Assembly (NCBI GenBank): GCA_964521105.1
Contig: CAZFPO010000010.1
Location: 1 to 54,369 of the forward strand
Length of the DNA: 54,369 nucleotides
DNA from: JAQUGA01 sp964521105
GTDB lineage: Bacteria > Bacteroidota > Bacteroidia > Bacteroidales > WCHB1-69
Reading direction: 5' to 3'
Positions within the stretch are counted from its first letter, which is position 1. Each line of letters begins with the position of its first letter. Position numbers and translations under genes: made by a program. Below the pieces are notes generated by a model. That model was not told the DNA's origin. It made no database searches and saw nothing but the letters and a program-made list of their open reading frames with translations. Positions 27,665 to 36,734 of this stretch are shown in pieces.

Positions 27665-28045
27665 ATGAAAAAAATTATGCCATTTTTGCTTATAGCAATT
27701 TTTGCTTTTGCAGTGAGTGTTAACGCACAAGTAGCCAAAAAAACAGTAGTAACCATAGCTGGTAAAAATAAAGGAAGTGTTGCAAAATCAGCAATTATTA
27801 CTGCCGAAAAACTTAAAGTGGATAACTCTAAACAAGGAATTGAGTATTTTACAATGTATTATGATGTTAATGGACAACGTAGATCATTCAGTTCTAATTC
27901 TGCTTCATTATCGCAAGAGATGAAGAATGCAATTAATACATTTAATAAACCAACAAAAGTAACTTTTGCTGATATTTTAGGGTATGATGTTGCTACACCG
28001 GCTAACAAATACAAGCTGGGTTCTTTTACAATTTCAATTGAATAA
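27665..28045 (+). CDS. Small secreted protein resembling the GldM C-terminal domain
   Basis: At 126 aa it has a cleavable signal (cut near VNAQ) and a single compact beta domain. The mature part contains the pattern AEKLKVDN ... YFTMYYDVNGQRRSFSSNS ... LSQEMKNAINTFNKPTKVTFADILGYD ... LGSFTISIE. That order (strand, polar turn, 'xEMK..I', 'F.DI', final 'F.I') resembles the last domain of T9SS/gliding protein GldM. The likeness is my pattern-based inference. It is monocistronic, with a matched -7 box and a strong bidirectional terminator. Confidence 0.6.
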   Translation: MKKIMPFLLIAIFAFAVSVNAQVAKKTVVTIAGKNKGSVAKSAIITAEKLKVDNSKQGIEYFTMYYDVNGQRRSFSSNSASLSQEMKNAINTFNKPTKVTFADILGYDVATPANKYKLGSFTISIE

Positions 28046-28061
28046 TTTCATTTAAAAAGGT

Positions 28062-28094
28062 AAAAAGAGGCTTCAAATTTTGAAGCCTCTTTTT
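28062..28094 (+). terminator. Bidirectional terminator
   Basis: AGAGGCTTCAAA (28066-28077) pairs with TTTGAAGCCTCT (28079-28090), flanked by A5 and T5. It separates the convergent secreted-protein and nitroreductase genes. The true loop is probably 4-5 bases, formed by opening the innermost A-T pairs. Confidence 0.9.
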
Positions 28095-28097
28095 AAT

Positions 28098-28664
28098 TTA
28101 TTCAGAAACAAATTCTTGAAATGGTTTTCTTTCTCGTGGAGCCATTTCCATATTTACTAAATTCTCGTGAAGATTTTCGGGTGCATCAATATAGCCAACC
28201 GCTAGTATTGCTAAAGGAATTATGTTTTCGGGTAAATTAAATTGAGTTTTTGCTTTATTTACGTCAAAACCGCTCATTTGATGAACATATAGTCCTCTGC
28301 TTGTAGCTTCTAATGTTAAATTTGCAACAGCATTTCCACAGTCGTAAGTATAGGTGGGATTATTGTTCCCATCCGCTAATTTTTCATTTCCACAAACAAG
28401 TATTAATACTGACGATTTTGGTGCCCACAATTGATTAAATGGTACTAAAACGTCAACAATTTTATTAAATGTTTGGTTGTTGCGTTTGCCATAAATAAAA
28501 GACCATGGTTGAACGTTAAATGCAGATGGTGCCCATCTGGCGGCTTCAAATAAACTGTTAATATCTTCTTGAGTAATGTTCTTTGATACATCAAATGAAC
28601 GAGGGCTCCAACGATTTGCTAAATGTTCATGAATAGGATATTCTGTTTTTGCTTTCTTTTCCAT
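28098..28664 (-). CDS. Nitroreductase-family flavoprotein
   Basis: The 188-aa FMN-dependent NAD(P)H oxidoreductase of the nitroreductase fold shows HLANRWSPRSFD, which forms the FMN phosphate contact. AARWAPSAFNVQPWSFI (the SxxNxQPW motif) and the GLYVHQMSGFD segment follow. The physiological substrate is unknown. Its length is close to the family norm. It is a single gene with the terminator at 28062-28094 downstream. No clear promoter was found upstream. Confidence 0.88.
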   Translation of the reverse strand: MEKKAKTEYPIHEHLANRWSPRSFDVSKNITQEDINSLFEAARWAPSAFNVQPWSFIYGKRNNQTFNKIVDVLVPFNQLWAPKSSVLILVCGNEKLADGNNNPTYTYDCGNAVANLTLEATSRGLYVHQMSGFDVNKAKTQFNLPENIIPLAILAVGYIDAPENLHENLVNMEMAPRERKPFQEFVSE

Positions 28665-28758
28665 ATAAAAATAATATTAAATTTGTATTTTAATACATAA
28701 ACGTTTTAAAGGGTATTGTGTTGAATAAATTTAACAAATATTAATATCAATAAAATTT

Positions 28759-29736
28759 ATGAATCTATTTAGGTTTATTCAAGATGCTTTTAATCAAACC
28801 ATTAAAACAGTTTGGATATTACTTAAAATAATGATTCCTGTTTCAATTATAATTAAAATAATTCAAGAATTAAATTTACTTCATTACCTTGGCGATTTTC
28901 TATCGCCCGTAATGACAATTGTAGGTTTACCCGGCGAAACTGCCATAATTTGGGCAACAGCAATGCTTGTTAATATTTACGGAGGATTGTTGTCATTTGT
29001 TGCAATCTCGTCTGAAATATCACTAAATTATGCTCAATTAAGTGTTTTATTCACAATGATTTTAGTAGCTCACAATTTTCCTATTGAACTTCAAATTGCA
29101 AACAAGGCTGGTGTAAAATTATTTGTTGCTTTTTCTATTAGGTTTTTTGGAGCTATATTTATTGGTATTATATTAAATCTTTTATATAGTTCAGGAAATT
29201 TTTTACAAGAAACTGTAACTGTAAGTTCTTATTTAAAGCCCGTTGATAAATCCATAGAATTTTGGATTATTAATGAACTAAAAAATTATGCATTTATAAC
29301 AACTGTTATTTTTATTTTGATTGTAATTTTAAAGATATTAAATCAAATAGGGGTTATCGATTGGATTAGTAAAATTCTTGAGCCCATTTTAAAAGTTATT
29401 GGAATAAGAAAAAGTGTTATTCCACTATCTCTAATAGGTTTAACTTTAGGCTTGGCTTATGGAGGTGCATTAATTATAGAAGAATCGAAAAAAAAAGAAG
29501 TCTCATCTCGTGATATTTTCTATTCTTTAGCATTAATGGGTCTGTGTCATAGTCTTATTGAAGATACTTTGTTAATGTATTCGTTGGGAGGCAATTTATC
29601 GGGCATACTTTTTGCCCGTATATTTCTCGCTTTTTTCTTAGTTTATATCTTTGTTAAAATTACATCAAAAATATCGGAAAATAATTTTATTAAGTGGTTT
29701 ATGCGAAGAAAATTGATGGGAAACAAGACGTTATAA
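28759..29736 (+). CDS. Nucleoside-recognition (Gate) domain membrane protein
   Basis: This 325-aa inner-membrane protein has 8-9 TM helices and two Gate-type halves. The first half opens with TVWILLKIMIPVSIIIKIIQ and contains VAHNFPIELQIANKAG. The second holds the mirrored LALMGLCHSLIEDTLLMYSLGG. The family is related to spore maturation proteins SpmA/SpmB and nucleoside permeases, and the transported molecule is unknown. It is a single gene between nitroreductase and the TlpA operon. Confidence 0.8.
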   Translation: MNLFRFIQDAFNQTIKTVWILLKIMIPVSIIIKIIQELNLLHYLGDFLSPVMTIVGLPGETAIIWATAMLVNIYGGLLSFVAISSEISLNYAQLSVLFTMILVAHNFPIELQIANKAGVKLFVAFSIRFFGAIFIGIILNLLYSSGNFLQETVTVSSYLKPVDKSIEFWIINELKNYAFITTVIFILIVILKILNQIGVIDWISKILEPILKVIGIRKSVIPLSLIGLTLGLAYGGALIIEESKKKEVSSRDIFYSLALMGLCHSLIEDTLLMYSLGGNLSGILFARIFLAFFLVYIFVKITSKISENNFIKWFMRRKLMGNKTL

Positions 29737-29762
29737 CAATCATAAACTTTAATTTATTTTTT

Positions 29763-29770
29763 TATATTTG
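29763..29770 (+). promoter_or_regulatory. -7 box of the TlpA-DUF6029-Omp28 operon
   Basis: TATATTTG matches TAnnTTTG and lies 41 bases before the ATG at 29812. No -33 TTG at the right spacing is evident. Confidence 0.45.
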
Positions 29771-29811
29771 CACTATTAATTTAGCCATTACTTTTTTATA
29801 AAATAATTATC

Positions 29812-30336
29812 ATGAAAAAACTTTTGTTAATAATCCAAATCGTTTTAGTAGTTTCAATTAGTTTTGCTCAAACTACTGTTAATAAAAAACTTCCATCGGT
29901 TCAAATTAAATCGCTTGATGGGAAATCCGTTAATACTTCAACCTTTAATAATAATGGTAAGCCAATTATAATAAGTTTTTGGGCTACTTGGTGTAAACCA
30001 TGTATTAAAGAGCTTACTACCATTGCCGAAGTATACGAAGATTGGCAAAAAGAAACAGGTGTAAAATTGATAGCAGTATCTATTGACGACTCTCGTTCTT
30101 CTTCAAAAGTTCAAACCCTAGTTGATGGCAAAGCATGGGAATATGAAGTTTATAGTGATGTGAATGGAGATTTTAAAAGAGCCATGAATGTAAACGAAAT
30201 TCCTATTGTTTTTATTCTTGATGGTAGTGGTAATATTGTTTGGCAACATTCTTCATTTTCGGAAGGTGGCGAGCTTGAATTAATTAAAATTGTAAAAAAA
30301 ATTAATGCTGGTGAAGATGTTTCAACCCAACACTAG
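29812..30336 (+). CDS. TlpA-like thiol-disulfide oxidoreductase
   Basis: This 174-aa secreted protein has a signal peptide (cut near SFAQ) and a thioredoxin fold of the TlpA/ResA group. The redox motif is FWATWCKPC with C61 and C64, and the conserved cis-Pro is in NEIPIVFILD. Such proteins reduce or isomerise disulfides outside the cytoplasm. It leads a three-gene run with a DUF6029 barrel-like protein (20-base gap) and an Omp28-like CxxC lipoprotein (9-base gap). The redox motifs at both ends of the operon suggest a shared thiol chemistry. Confidence 0.88.
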   Translation: MKKLLLIIQIVLVVSISFAQTTVNKKLPSVQIKSLDGKSVNTSTFNNNGKPIIISFWATWCKPCIKELTTIAEVYEDWQKETGVKLIAVSIDDSRSSSKVQTLVDGKAWEYEVYSDVNGDFKRAMNVNEIPIVFILDGSGNIVWQHSSFSEGGELELIKIVKKINAGEDVSTQH

Positions 30337-30356
30337 AATTATACTAAAATTGAATT

Positions 30357-32003
30357 ATGAAGAAGTATAGTTTTGTTTTTATCGTTTTTTTATTTAGTTT
30401 ATCCAAGCTTTTTTCACAAGGAATTTTAGGTGGAAAAATAAGTGGTAATTTTCAAGTAGATGCTCAATATTATCAAAAAGATAGCTTAATTGGAGCCGAA
30501 GATGTGGACGAAAAAATTCTAATTAACACGTTTTCTAATATTGTATATACTAATGAAAAATTTAGTGCAGGAATACGGTTTGAAATGTATCAAAACCCCT
30601 TAGTTGGATTTAATAAAAAGTATAAAGGAAGCGGTATACCATTTCGTTATGCAAATTATAATGATGGCGATTGGGAAATTACTGTTGGAAATTTTTATGA
30701 ACAATTTGGTAATGGATTAATATTTAGGTCGTACGAAGAAAGAAATTTGGGCTTTGATAATGCAATGGACGGCGTGCGGTTTAGAGCTAATACATTTAAA
30801 GGTTTTTCTGTTAAAGGAATTTGGGGAACACAGCGTTATTTTTGGGATAAAGGTGAAGGTATTGTTAGAGGATTAGATGGGGAAATAAATTTCAATGATT
30901 TATTTGTGAAAATGAATGATTCAAAATTTAAAGTAATTGCGGGACTGAGTTTTATTAGTAAATATCAAAGTGATCAAGACCCATTATATAATTTGCCAAA
31001 AAATGTTGGTGCATTTGCTGGTAGAACTAATATTGGTTATGGAAAAATTAACTTACAAAGTGAGTATGCATACAAAATTAACGATCCGAATGCTACAAAC
31101 AATATGATTTATAAACCAGGTGAAGCATTACTTGTAAACGCCTCCTATTCGCAAAAGGGATTTGGAATATTATTATCTGCCTTAAGAGCTGACAATATGG
31201 ATTTTAGGTCGGATAGAAATATTACAGAGAGTGCTTTAAATATCAATTATTTACCATCGCTTACTCGACAACATGCCTATGCATTAAGTGCCTTTTATCC
31301 TTATGCCAGCCAAAATAATGGTCAAATGTCGTTTCAAGGACAGATAAATTATAAAATTAAAAAATCTACTTTAATTGGAGGTAAATATGGTATAGACTTA
31401 GCATTAAATTATTCTCGTGTTTATGATATTAATAAGATGCCAATTGATGAAAACACTACCATCGGTCAAACAGGTACTGATGGCTATAAAAGTAATTTTT
31501 TTGAAATTGGGAAAACCATACTTTTTGAAGACTTTAATGTTGAAATTGGAAAAAAAATTAATAGTCGATTGAAGTTTATTTTCGATTACATATACCTAAC
31601 ATACAACAAAGATATTTTGGAAGGACACCCTGGAATTCCGAATGTTTATGCTAATATTTGTGTGTTAGATATAGCCTATAAAATAACTGATAATAATTCG
31701 ATTAGATTTGAACTTCAAAATTTGGCAACAAAACAAGATATGGGAAGTTGGGCTAATGCGTCTTTTGAATATACCATAGCCCCCAAATGGTTTTTTTCGG
31801 CTGGAGATACATATAATTATGGAAATGAAGAGAGCTCTAAAAGAATTCATTATTACAATGCTTCCATAGGATTTGTTAAAAACACATTGCGATTTGCACT
31901 TTCGTATGGCAAACAACGAAAAGGTATTTTGTGTGTTGGTGGTGTTTGCCGCGAAGTACCAGCTGCTAATGGTTTAAGTGTTACAATTACAGGAACATTT
32001 TAA
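30357..32003 (+). CDS. DUF6029 outer-membrane barrel-like protein
   Basis: The 548-aa protein has a signal peptide (cut near LFSQ) and long alternating strands with aromatic girdles ending in the typical barrel terminus SVTITGTF. Family signs are GKISGNFQVDAQYYQKD, GNFYEQFGNGLIFRSYEER and NAMDGVRFRA. It belongs to DUF6029, function unknown. It is probably an outer-membrane beta-barrel. A pair of cysteines near the C-terminus (ILCVGGVCRE) could be a substrate for the TlpA-like neighbour. It sits between the TlpA and Omp28-like genes. Confidence 0.8.
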   Translation: MKKYSFVFIVFLFSLSKLFSQGILGGKISGNFQVDAQYYQKDSLIGAEDVDEKILINTFSNIVYTNEKFSAGIRFEMYQNPLVGFNKKYKGSGIPFRYANYNDGDWEITVGNFYEQFGNGLIFRSYEERNLGFDNAMDGVRFRANTFKGFSVKGIWGTQRYFWDKGEGIVRGLDGEINFNDLFVKMNDSKFKVIAGLSFISKYQSDQDPLYNLPKNVGAFAGRTNIGYGKINLQSEYAYKINDPNATNNMIYKPGEALLVNASYSQKGFGILLSALRADNMDFRSDRNITESALNINYLPSLTRQHAYALSAFYPYASQNNGQMSFQGQINYKIKKSTLIGGKYGIDLALNYSRVYDINKMPIDENTTIGQTGTDGYKSNFFEIGKTILFEDFNVEIGKKINSRLKFIFDYIYLTYNKDILEGHPGIPNVYANICVLDIAYKITDNNSIRFELQNLATKQDMGSWANASFEYTIAPKWFFSAGDTYNYGNEESSKRIHYYNASIGFVKNTLRFALSYGKQRKGILCVGGVCREVPAANGLSVTITGTF

Positions 32004-32012
32004 TTTTTTATT

Positions 32013-32888
32013 ATGAAAAAGCCAATTTATTTTATAATTGTTTTTTTAAGCTATCTTTTGTTTTCATGTGATAAAATAGAAGGTCCATACATGGTTCATG
32101 AAATCATCGATGCTTCGTGTGATACTCCTCAGTTTCCGTCGTTGGGCAATACATATAAAAAATTACTGCTTGAAGAGTTTACAGGTCATACTTGTGTTAA
32201 TTGTCCTGAGGGTCATCAAAAAGCGAGTCAATTAATCGATAAATATCAAGATTCTATAGTTGTGGTAGCAATTCATGCAGGAGTTTTTGCACAGCCAGAG
32301 TTGCCAGATTTTCCTGCCGATTATCGAACGGCTGAGGGTACTGAGATGAATGATGCTTTTGGGGTACAAGGATACCCATCGGGAATGGTAAATCGTTTGC
32401 CCTTTGGTGGTTCAATTGTTATGGGTAAAACTTCATGGGGTATGGCTTGTAATGCAATAAATAAGCAAGATGCAAAAGTATCCATTCAAATGATAAGTGA
32501 TTTTAATAATAGTGAGCAAAAATCTTGCGTTCATACAAAAGTTACATTTCTTGAAGATATTCAAGCTAATCTTAAATTATCAATTTATATGATTGAGGAT
32601 AGTATTATATCGCCTCAAAAAAACTCAAATCAGACCATTGGAGATGTTCCAACTATTCACAATTATTGTCACAAACACATGTTAAGAGCAAGTTTAAATT
32701 CGGTTTGGGGAGTAGATGTTCCAAATAATATTACAACTGCTCAGCAAACTTTTTACAAAGGCTATAGTTTTTTGTTTCAAGGAACACAATTTAACCCAAA
32801 TCATTGTTCCTTTATTGCTATTGTGTACGATAAAAACACTTACGAAGTATTACAAGTGGAGGAGATTAAGGCAATTGAGGGTGATTAA
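32013..32888 (+). CDS. Omp28-like lipoprotein with thioredoxin-type CxxC
   Basis: This 291-aa lipoprotein (LLFSC, Cys19) is related to the Omp28 family. The thioredoxin-like segment LLEEFTGHTCVNCPEGH has C61 and C64, and is followed by AIHAGVFA and FGVQGYPSGMVNR, where the cis-Pro loop is expected. The C-terminal half is a beta domain (GTQFNPNHCSFIAIVYDK). It is thought to sit in the outer membrane or periplasm. Its 3' end overlaps convergent queG by 23 bases. It is the last gene of the TlpA operon. Confidence 0.83.
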   Translation: MKKPIYFIIVFLSYLLFSCDKIEGPYMVHEIIDASCDTPQFPSLGNTYKKLLLEEFTGHTCVNCPEGHQKASQLIDKYQDSIVVVAIHAGVFAQPELPDFPADYRTAEGTEMNDAFGVQGYPSGMVNRLPFGGSIVMGKTSWGMACNAINKQDAKVSIQMISDFNNSEQKSCVHTKVTFLEDIQANLKLSIYMIEDSIISPQKNSNQTIGDVPTIHNYCHKHMLRASLNSVWGVDVPNNITTAQQTFYKGYSFLFQGTQFNPNHCSFIAIVYDKNTYEVLQVEEIKAIEGD

Positions 32889-33801
32889 ACAGCTGAGAAA
32901 TAGAGATATTTCGTTTTAGTTTTTTGAATCCCATTCTAACAAATGGGGTGTTTTTAAAAATCTTTTTAAATTCTGATGAACTTAATTGTTGAATTTGTAA
33001 TTGGTCAAAGTTCAATAAGTTTTCATTAATTAATTCGGAATTTGAAACAGGAATAGCTTTTTTATTGTGAGGACAAACGTTTTGACAAATATCACAACCA
33101 ATAATATTGTTTTCCATTTTTTTTTGCAACTCAAGATCAATATTGTCTTTGTGTTCAATAGTTAAATACGAAATGCACTTACGGGCATCTAATAAATTGC
33201 TTTTTGTTAAAGCCTTGGTCGGACAGGCATCAATACAGGCTGAGCAATTACCACAATAATTGCTATTTTTATTATTTTCAATATCATAATCAATATTTAA
33301 TACTACACCACCCAAAAAGAAGAGAGAGCCTTTTTTAGGAATAATGAAGCAAGTGTTTTTTCCAATCCAACCTAGCCCAGTTTCAACAGCCATAGCTTTT
33401 TCTAGAAGTGGTTTTGAATCAACAAAAAAATCAAATTGAATGTTGGGATAAGAAAAAGACAGTTCATCCATTATTGAACTTAATTTTTTTTTAATAACAT
33501 AATGGTAGTCGTTTAATAAGGCGTATTGAGATACTTTAAGCTTATTGTTTGTATCCCAAAAATTATTATGGTAATTTAATGCAACAATAGCGTAACTCTT
33601 TGCCCAAGGAAAAAGATTTGTAGGGTTTAATCGAATCGCTGTATTGTTTTCCATCCAAGCCATATTGGCATGGTGATTATTTAATAACCAATTTTTATAG
33701 TGCTTGTATGGAATATCTAAATTTTTAATTTTTGCAAAACCACATTCTTCAAAACCAATTCGTAATGCAATTTTTCTAAAATCAGAAAAAAAATCACTCA
33801 T
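32866..33801 (-). CDS. queG: Epoxyqueuosine reductase
   Basis: This enzyme catalyses the last step of queuosine synthesis in tRNA, reducing epoxyqueuosine with cobalamin and two [4Fe-4S] clusters. The ferredoxin-type motifs CGNCSACIDACPTKAL and GCDICQNVCPHNKK are both present, as is the family's ETGLGWIGKNTCFI. I chose the ATG at 33799-33801 (MSDFFSDF), which overlaps the end of the DUF4292 gene by 8 bases. Upstream extension runs into that gene. At 311 aa it is typical. B12 dependence matches the class II reductase in the window. Confidence 0.93.
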   Translation of the reverse strand: MSDFFSDFRKIALRIGFEECGFAKIKNLDIPYKHYKNWLLNNHHANMAWMENNTAIRLNPTNLFPWAKSYAIVALNYHNNFWDTNNKLKVSQYALLNDYHYVIKKKLSSIMDELSFSYPNIQFDFFVDSKPLLEKAMAVETGLGWIGKNTCFIIPKKGSLFFLGGVVLNIDYDIENNKNSNYCGNCSACIDACPTKALTKSNLLDARKCISYLTIEHKDNIDLELQKKMENNIIGCDICQNVCPHNKKAIPVSNSELINENLLNFDQLQIQQLSSSEFKKIFKNTPFVRMGFKKLKRNISISQLFNHPQLP

Positions 33802-34633
33802 TTTTTTCAAAACTAATTGGTTTATATCTCTCAGGAATCCTGATTGATGTCGGTCCTTCAATATTAAAATGCAAAGATTCGTTTAAAAACTGAGCTTTTA
33901 TTTTGATTCCTGGAATTTCAATTTGCCAGAATTGTGGAAACTTATTGTTTTCAATAATTTGATATTGATTGTATGTTACTATTGCTTTTTGTTGCGAAAA
34001 AACGTCTTCAATAGAATTTGAAAATATCGAAGAATTTTGCTTTGAATAGGTGATTGTTTGGTTTATTTTTATGTTTTCTTTTTTATTTTTGCGATTTTGT
34101 TGACTAAAAATAACGGTGGAGTCTGAATTTATTACACTAAAATTGTCATCAAATTGGTTAAAATCACTAGCTATAAAAATAGATTGTATCATGTTGAAGT
34201 TAAGCGTTACTCCAAATTTTTTTGGAAATATTGAATAATCACCCACATAATAAGTCATATCAAGTTTATTCATGAATTTAACGCTATCCTTAGTTAGAAC
34301 TGCTCTGGAAAGTTCTATGGCAAATTTACTTATGTTTAAATAGATTATACTGTCTTTTTTATTAACTACAAAAATTAAAACACTTTGCGTTTCGTTGTCG
34401 TTAGTAATTAATGCCTTAACACGAGTTGAAAACCATTGATAATTTAATTGATTTTTTAGAAGTAATAGAGCCTCTTTGTCATCAAATTTTGGTTTATTAA
34501 TTTCGGAATTTGTTGGAATTGTGTCATTACTTTTATTAATTGTATTACTTCCTGATTTTTTTAAAGTATTACAAGACGAAATTACTATTGAGGATATAAT
34601 AATAAAAATTATTATTAATTTGTTCATTTTCAT
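33794..34633 (-). CDS. DUF4292 lipoprotein
   Basis: The 279-aa predicted lipoprotein (VISSCNT) belongs to the Bacteroidota DUF4292 family. The pattern DKEALLLLKNQLNYQWFSTRVKA and the beta-rich IVFFVNKKDSIIYLNISK-type strands are characteristic. A LolA/LolB-like lipid-binding fold is possible (inference). I chose the ATG at 34631-34633, because the -7 box at 34659-34666 puts transcription start near 34653, ruling out the start at 34669. A further ATG at 34627 is equally usable. It precedes queG with an 8-base overlap. Confidence 0.75.
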   Translation of the reverse strand: MKMNKLIIIFIIISSIVISSCNTLKKSGSNTINKSNDTIPTNSEINKPKFDDKEALLLLKNQLNYQWFSTRVKALITNDNETQSVLIFVVNKKDSIIYLNISKFAIELSRAVLTKDSVKFMNKLDMTYYVGDYSIFPKKFGVTLNFNMIQSIFIASDFNQFDDNFSVINSDSTVIFSQQNRKNKKENIKINQTITYSKQNSSIFSNSIEDVFSQQKAIVTYNQYQIIENNKFPQFWQIEIPGIKIKAQFLNESLHFNIEGPTSIRIPERYKPISFEKNE

Positions 34634-34658
34634 GTAAGCAGAATTGATTTTATTTTGG

Positions 34659-34666
34659 CAAAAGTA
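34659..34666 (-). promoter_or_regulatory. -7 box for DUF4292-queG
   Basis: On the minus strand TACTTTTG matches TAnnTTTG, 25 bases before the chosen start codon. No good -33 TTG at 18-20 bases was seen. Confidence 0.5.
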
Positions 34667-34673
34667 CAAATAA

Positions 34674-34701
34674 AAAAGAGGTGAATTTTAGCACCTCTTT
34701 T
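34674..34701 (-). terminator. Terminator after T9SS cargo copy A
   Basis: AAAAGAGGTG (34674-34683) pairs with CACCTCTTTT (34692-34701), leaving an 8-base loop. An almost identical hairpin occurs exactly 2,210 bases away after copy B, showing that the terminator was inside the duplicated unit. Confidence 0.85.
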
Positions 34702-34724
34702 AATAATTTAAAAAACATTTAAAA

Positions 34725-36734
34725 TTATCTTAAAATGGTAAAATTACCACTGTATTCGTGTCGTTTACCTTCTAAATCTTTAACAAAGAAACGATAAGCA
34801 TAAATTCCGTGAGGGGCTCTAATTCCAGTTCCCAAATAACCATCCCACGAAGCAAAAGGAGTATGAGTGTAAAATATCAATCGTCCCCAACGGTCGAAAA
34901 TCATCATGGTATATTCACTTGGGTCGAGACCACGACCAACCGGTTTAAATACTTCATTAAGCCCATCTTTATCGGGAGTGAAAGCATTAGGGATATAAAA
35001 AGAATAAGGGCTTTCTACTTGAATAACCATGCTGGTAGAATCCATACAACCATATTCGGAAGTTACAATTAACCATGTAGTGTATTTGCCCACAGCCGAA
35101 TAAGTATGATTAGGATTTTGAACGATGGCAGTGTTTGCAGGGGATAAGAAATCGCCGAAATTCCAATACCAAGAAGAAGCATTAGTAGAAGCGTCATGAA
35201 ATTCAAGTTCGGGTTGGTCGAGCGTAACAACGTCCGTTGGCACCGTAAAGTCAGCTATTGGTTTTGGATAAACAATAACCGAGGTAGTGGCAACACCGGA
35301 GCAACCATATTGGTTTGTTCCTGTTACTCTATATTCGGTAGTAAAAGTAGGATTTATGCTAATAGTTGCTGTTTGCATACCGTTGTTCCAAACGTATGAT
35401 GTGCCACCGGTAGCCGAAATTTGGGCAACTTCGCCAATACAAATAACATCGCCAACGGCTTCAATAATTGCATCGGGGTTAACAATTACGGTGTCGATAG
35501 AGAAACAACCATGTAGATCGGTAACTGTAATGGTATAAACGGTTGTTGAATCCACAATTGGGTTAATAATTGCAGTGTCTCCTAAATTACAACACCATTG
35601 ATAAGTAGCACCCGTAGGAGAAGAAGCCACGGCTTGTTGTCCCGAGCAAATCATCGAAGGAGTAATTGTGATAACGGGGTTTTCGTATACATTAACGGTA
35701 ACTGAAGCGGTATTAGTACAACCTTGTGCTGAAGTACCGGTAACAGTGTATGTTGTTGTTGCTGTGGGAGCAACTGTGATAGGATTTCCGGTAGTTCCAT
35801 TACTCCAACTGTATGTAGCAGCCCCCGCACCAGTGATAGTAGAATTTTGATTTGGACAAATATCGTTAGCCGTAGCTGTAACGTTAGGTTTAGGATTAAC
35901 AACTAAGGTAGCACTTACGGCAGCACCAGTTTGACCTGTTGGTGGGTGTAAAACCATTGTGTAAGTACCACCTTGGTTTAATTGAGCATTTGTAATAGTA
36001 ACCGAAGGAGTTTGACCGTATTGATAAAATCCACCAGGACCTTCAAATGTATAATTAGCACCAGCTACAGGGTTTTCAACAGTTAAAACGGCAGTTTCGC
36101 CAACACAAACGGTGTCGCCTTGGAAAGGACGAACAATGGCACAGTTTGTTGAACCAACGCTAGTAGCGTCGCTTTGAAAATTAATTTGGCAAGCTTGGTT
36201 TGAATAATTGGTAATTAATAAAATATACCACTGTCCGGTTTGAGCATTTGGAATATGAACGTATTCGATGGGGTCGGCAGTAAAACTACAGTCAATCATA
36301 TTGCCAACAGGGTAGCCCCCTAAATTTGATGGATTAACACCATTAGTTGGACCATGTGAAGAACAGCCACTACAATTATACAATAATTGACTACAAACTC
36401 CAGATGCTTGCAAAGCCGCAAAACTACTTGCAGTAAATGGTCCCCAGCATGCGAAATCTAAATCACGTGAAGGAGATGTCCACATGTGTATATTAATTCT
36501 ACCTGGATTACTAACTTGTAAATAATACCATGATGGATTGGGGGTAGAACCTAAACAACCAACACTTGAACCTGCACTACCCGAACCAACACCAGCGGGA
36601 AAAGTATATGTGGGATCATCAGAGCAAAATGGAGCAGCTCCTGCACAAGTTGGTCCTCCTTGTTGAGAAAATAGATGAAAACTGATGGATAGAGTTATAA
36701 GTAAAAGTGAAAGTTTTGAATAATATGTCTTCAT
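34725..36734 (-). CDS. T9SS type B cargo protein, copy A
   Basis: The 669-aa secreted protein has a signal peptide ending at HLFSQ. An N-terminal Cys-rich region (GGPTCAGAAPFCSDDPTY, CSGCSSHGP) is followed by Ig/SprB-like repeats (TYSWSNGTTGNPITVAP, SYVWNNGMQTATISINP). A PKD-like domain comes next (SSWYWNFGD ... NPNHTYSAVGKY). The C-terminal gliding-motility-associated, T9SS type B sorting domain runs from FYIPNAFTPDKDGLNEVF to YSGNFTILR. It is expected to be exported by T9SS and displayed at the surface. Copy B aligns with it without a single indel at +2,210 bp. The N-terminal and PKD parts differ, the middle is nearly identical. Confidence 0.9.
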   Translation of the reverse strand: MKTYYSKLSLLLITLSISFHLFSQQGGPTCAGAAPFCSDDPTYTFPAGVGSGSAGSSVGCLGSTPNPSWYYLQVSNPGRINIHMWTSPSRDLDFACWGPFTASSFAALQASGVCSQLLYNCSGCSSHGPTNGVNPSNLGGYPVGNMIDCSFTADPIEYVHIPNAQTGQWYILLITNYSNQACQINFQSDATSVGSTNCAIVRPFQGDTVCVGETAVLTVENPVAGANYTFEGPGGFYQYGQTPSVTITNAQLNQGGTYTMVLHPPTGQTGAAVSATLVVNPKPNVTATANDICPNQNSTITGAGAATYSWSNGTTGNPITVAPTATTTYTVTGTSAQGCTNTASVTVNVYENPVITITPSMICSGQQAVASSPTGATYQWCCNLGDTAIINPIVDSTTVYTITVTDLHGCFSIDTVIVNPDAIIEAVGDVICIGEVAQISATGGTSYVWNNGMQTATISINPTFTTEYRVTGTNQYGCSGVATTSVIVYPKPIADFTVPTDVVTLDQPELEFHDASTNASSWYWNFGDFLSPANTAIVQNPNHTYSAVGKYTTWLIVTSEYGCMDSTSMVIQVESPYSFYIPNAFTPDKDGLNEVFKPVGRGLDPSEYTMMIFDRWGRLIFYTHTPFASWDGYLGTGIRAPHGIYAYRFFVKDLEGKRHEYSGNFTILR

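Noticed and set aside
35651..35902. Alternative-frame ORFs inside the T9SS cargo genes
   Set aside because: Several 60-87 aa ORFs appear on both strands across 34.8-38.7 kb, but they merely shadow the two long genes and lack signals, motifs or promoters.
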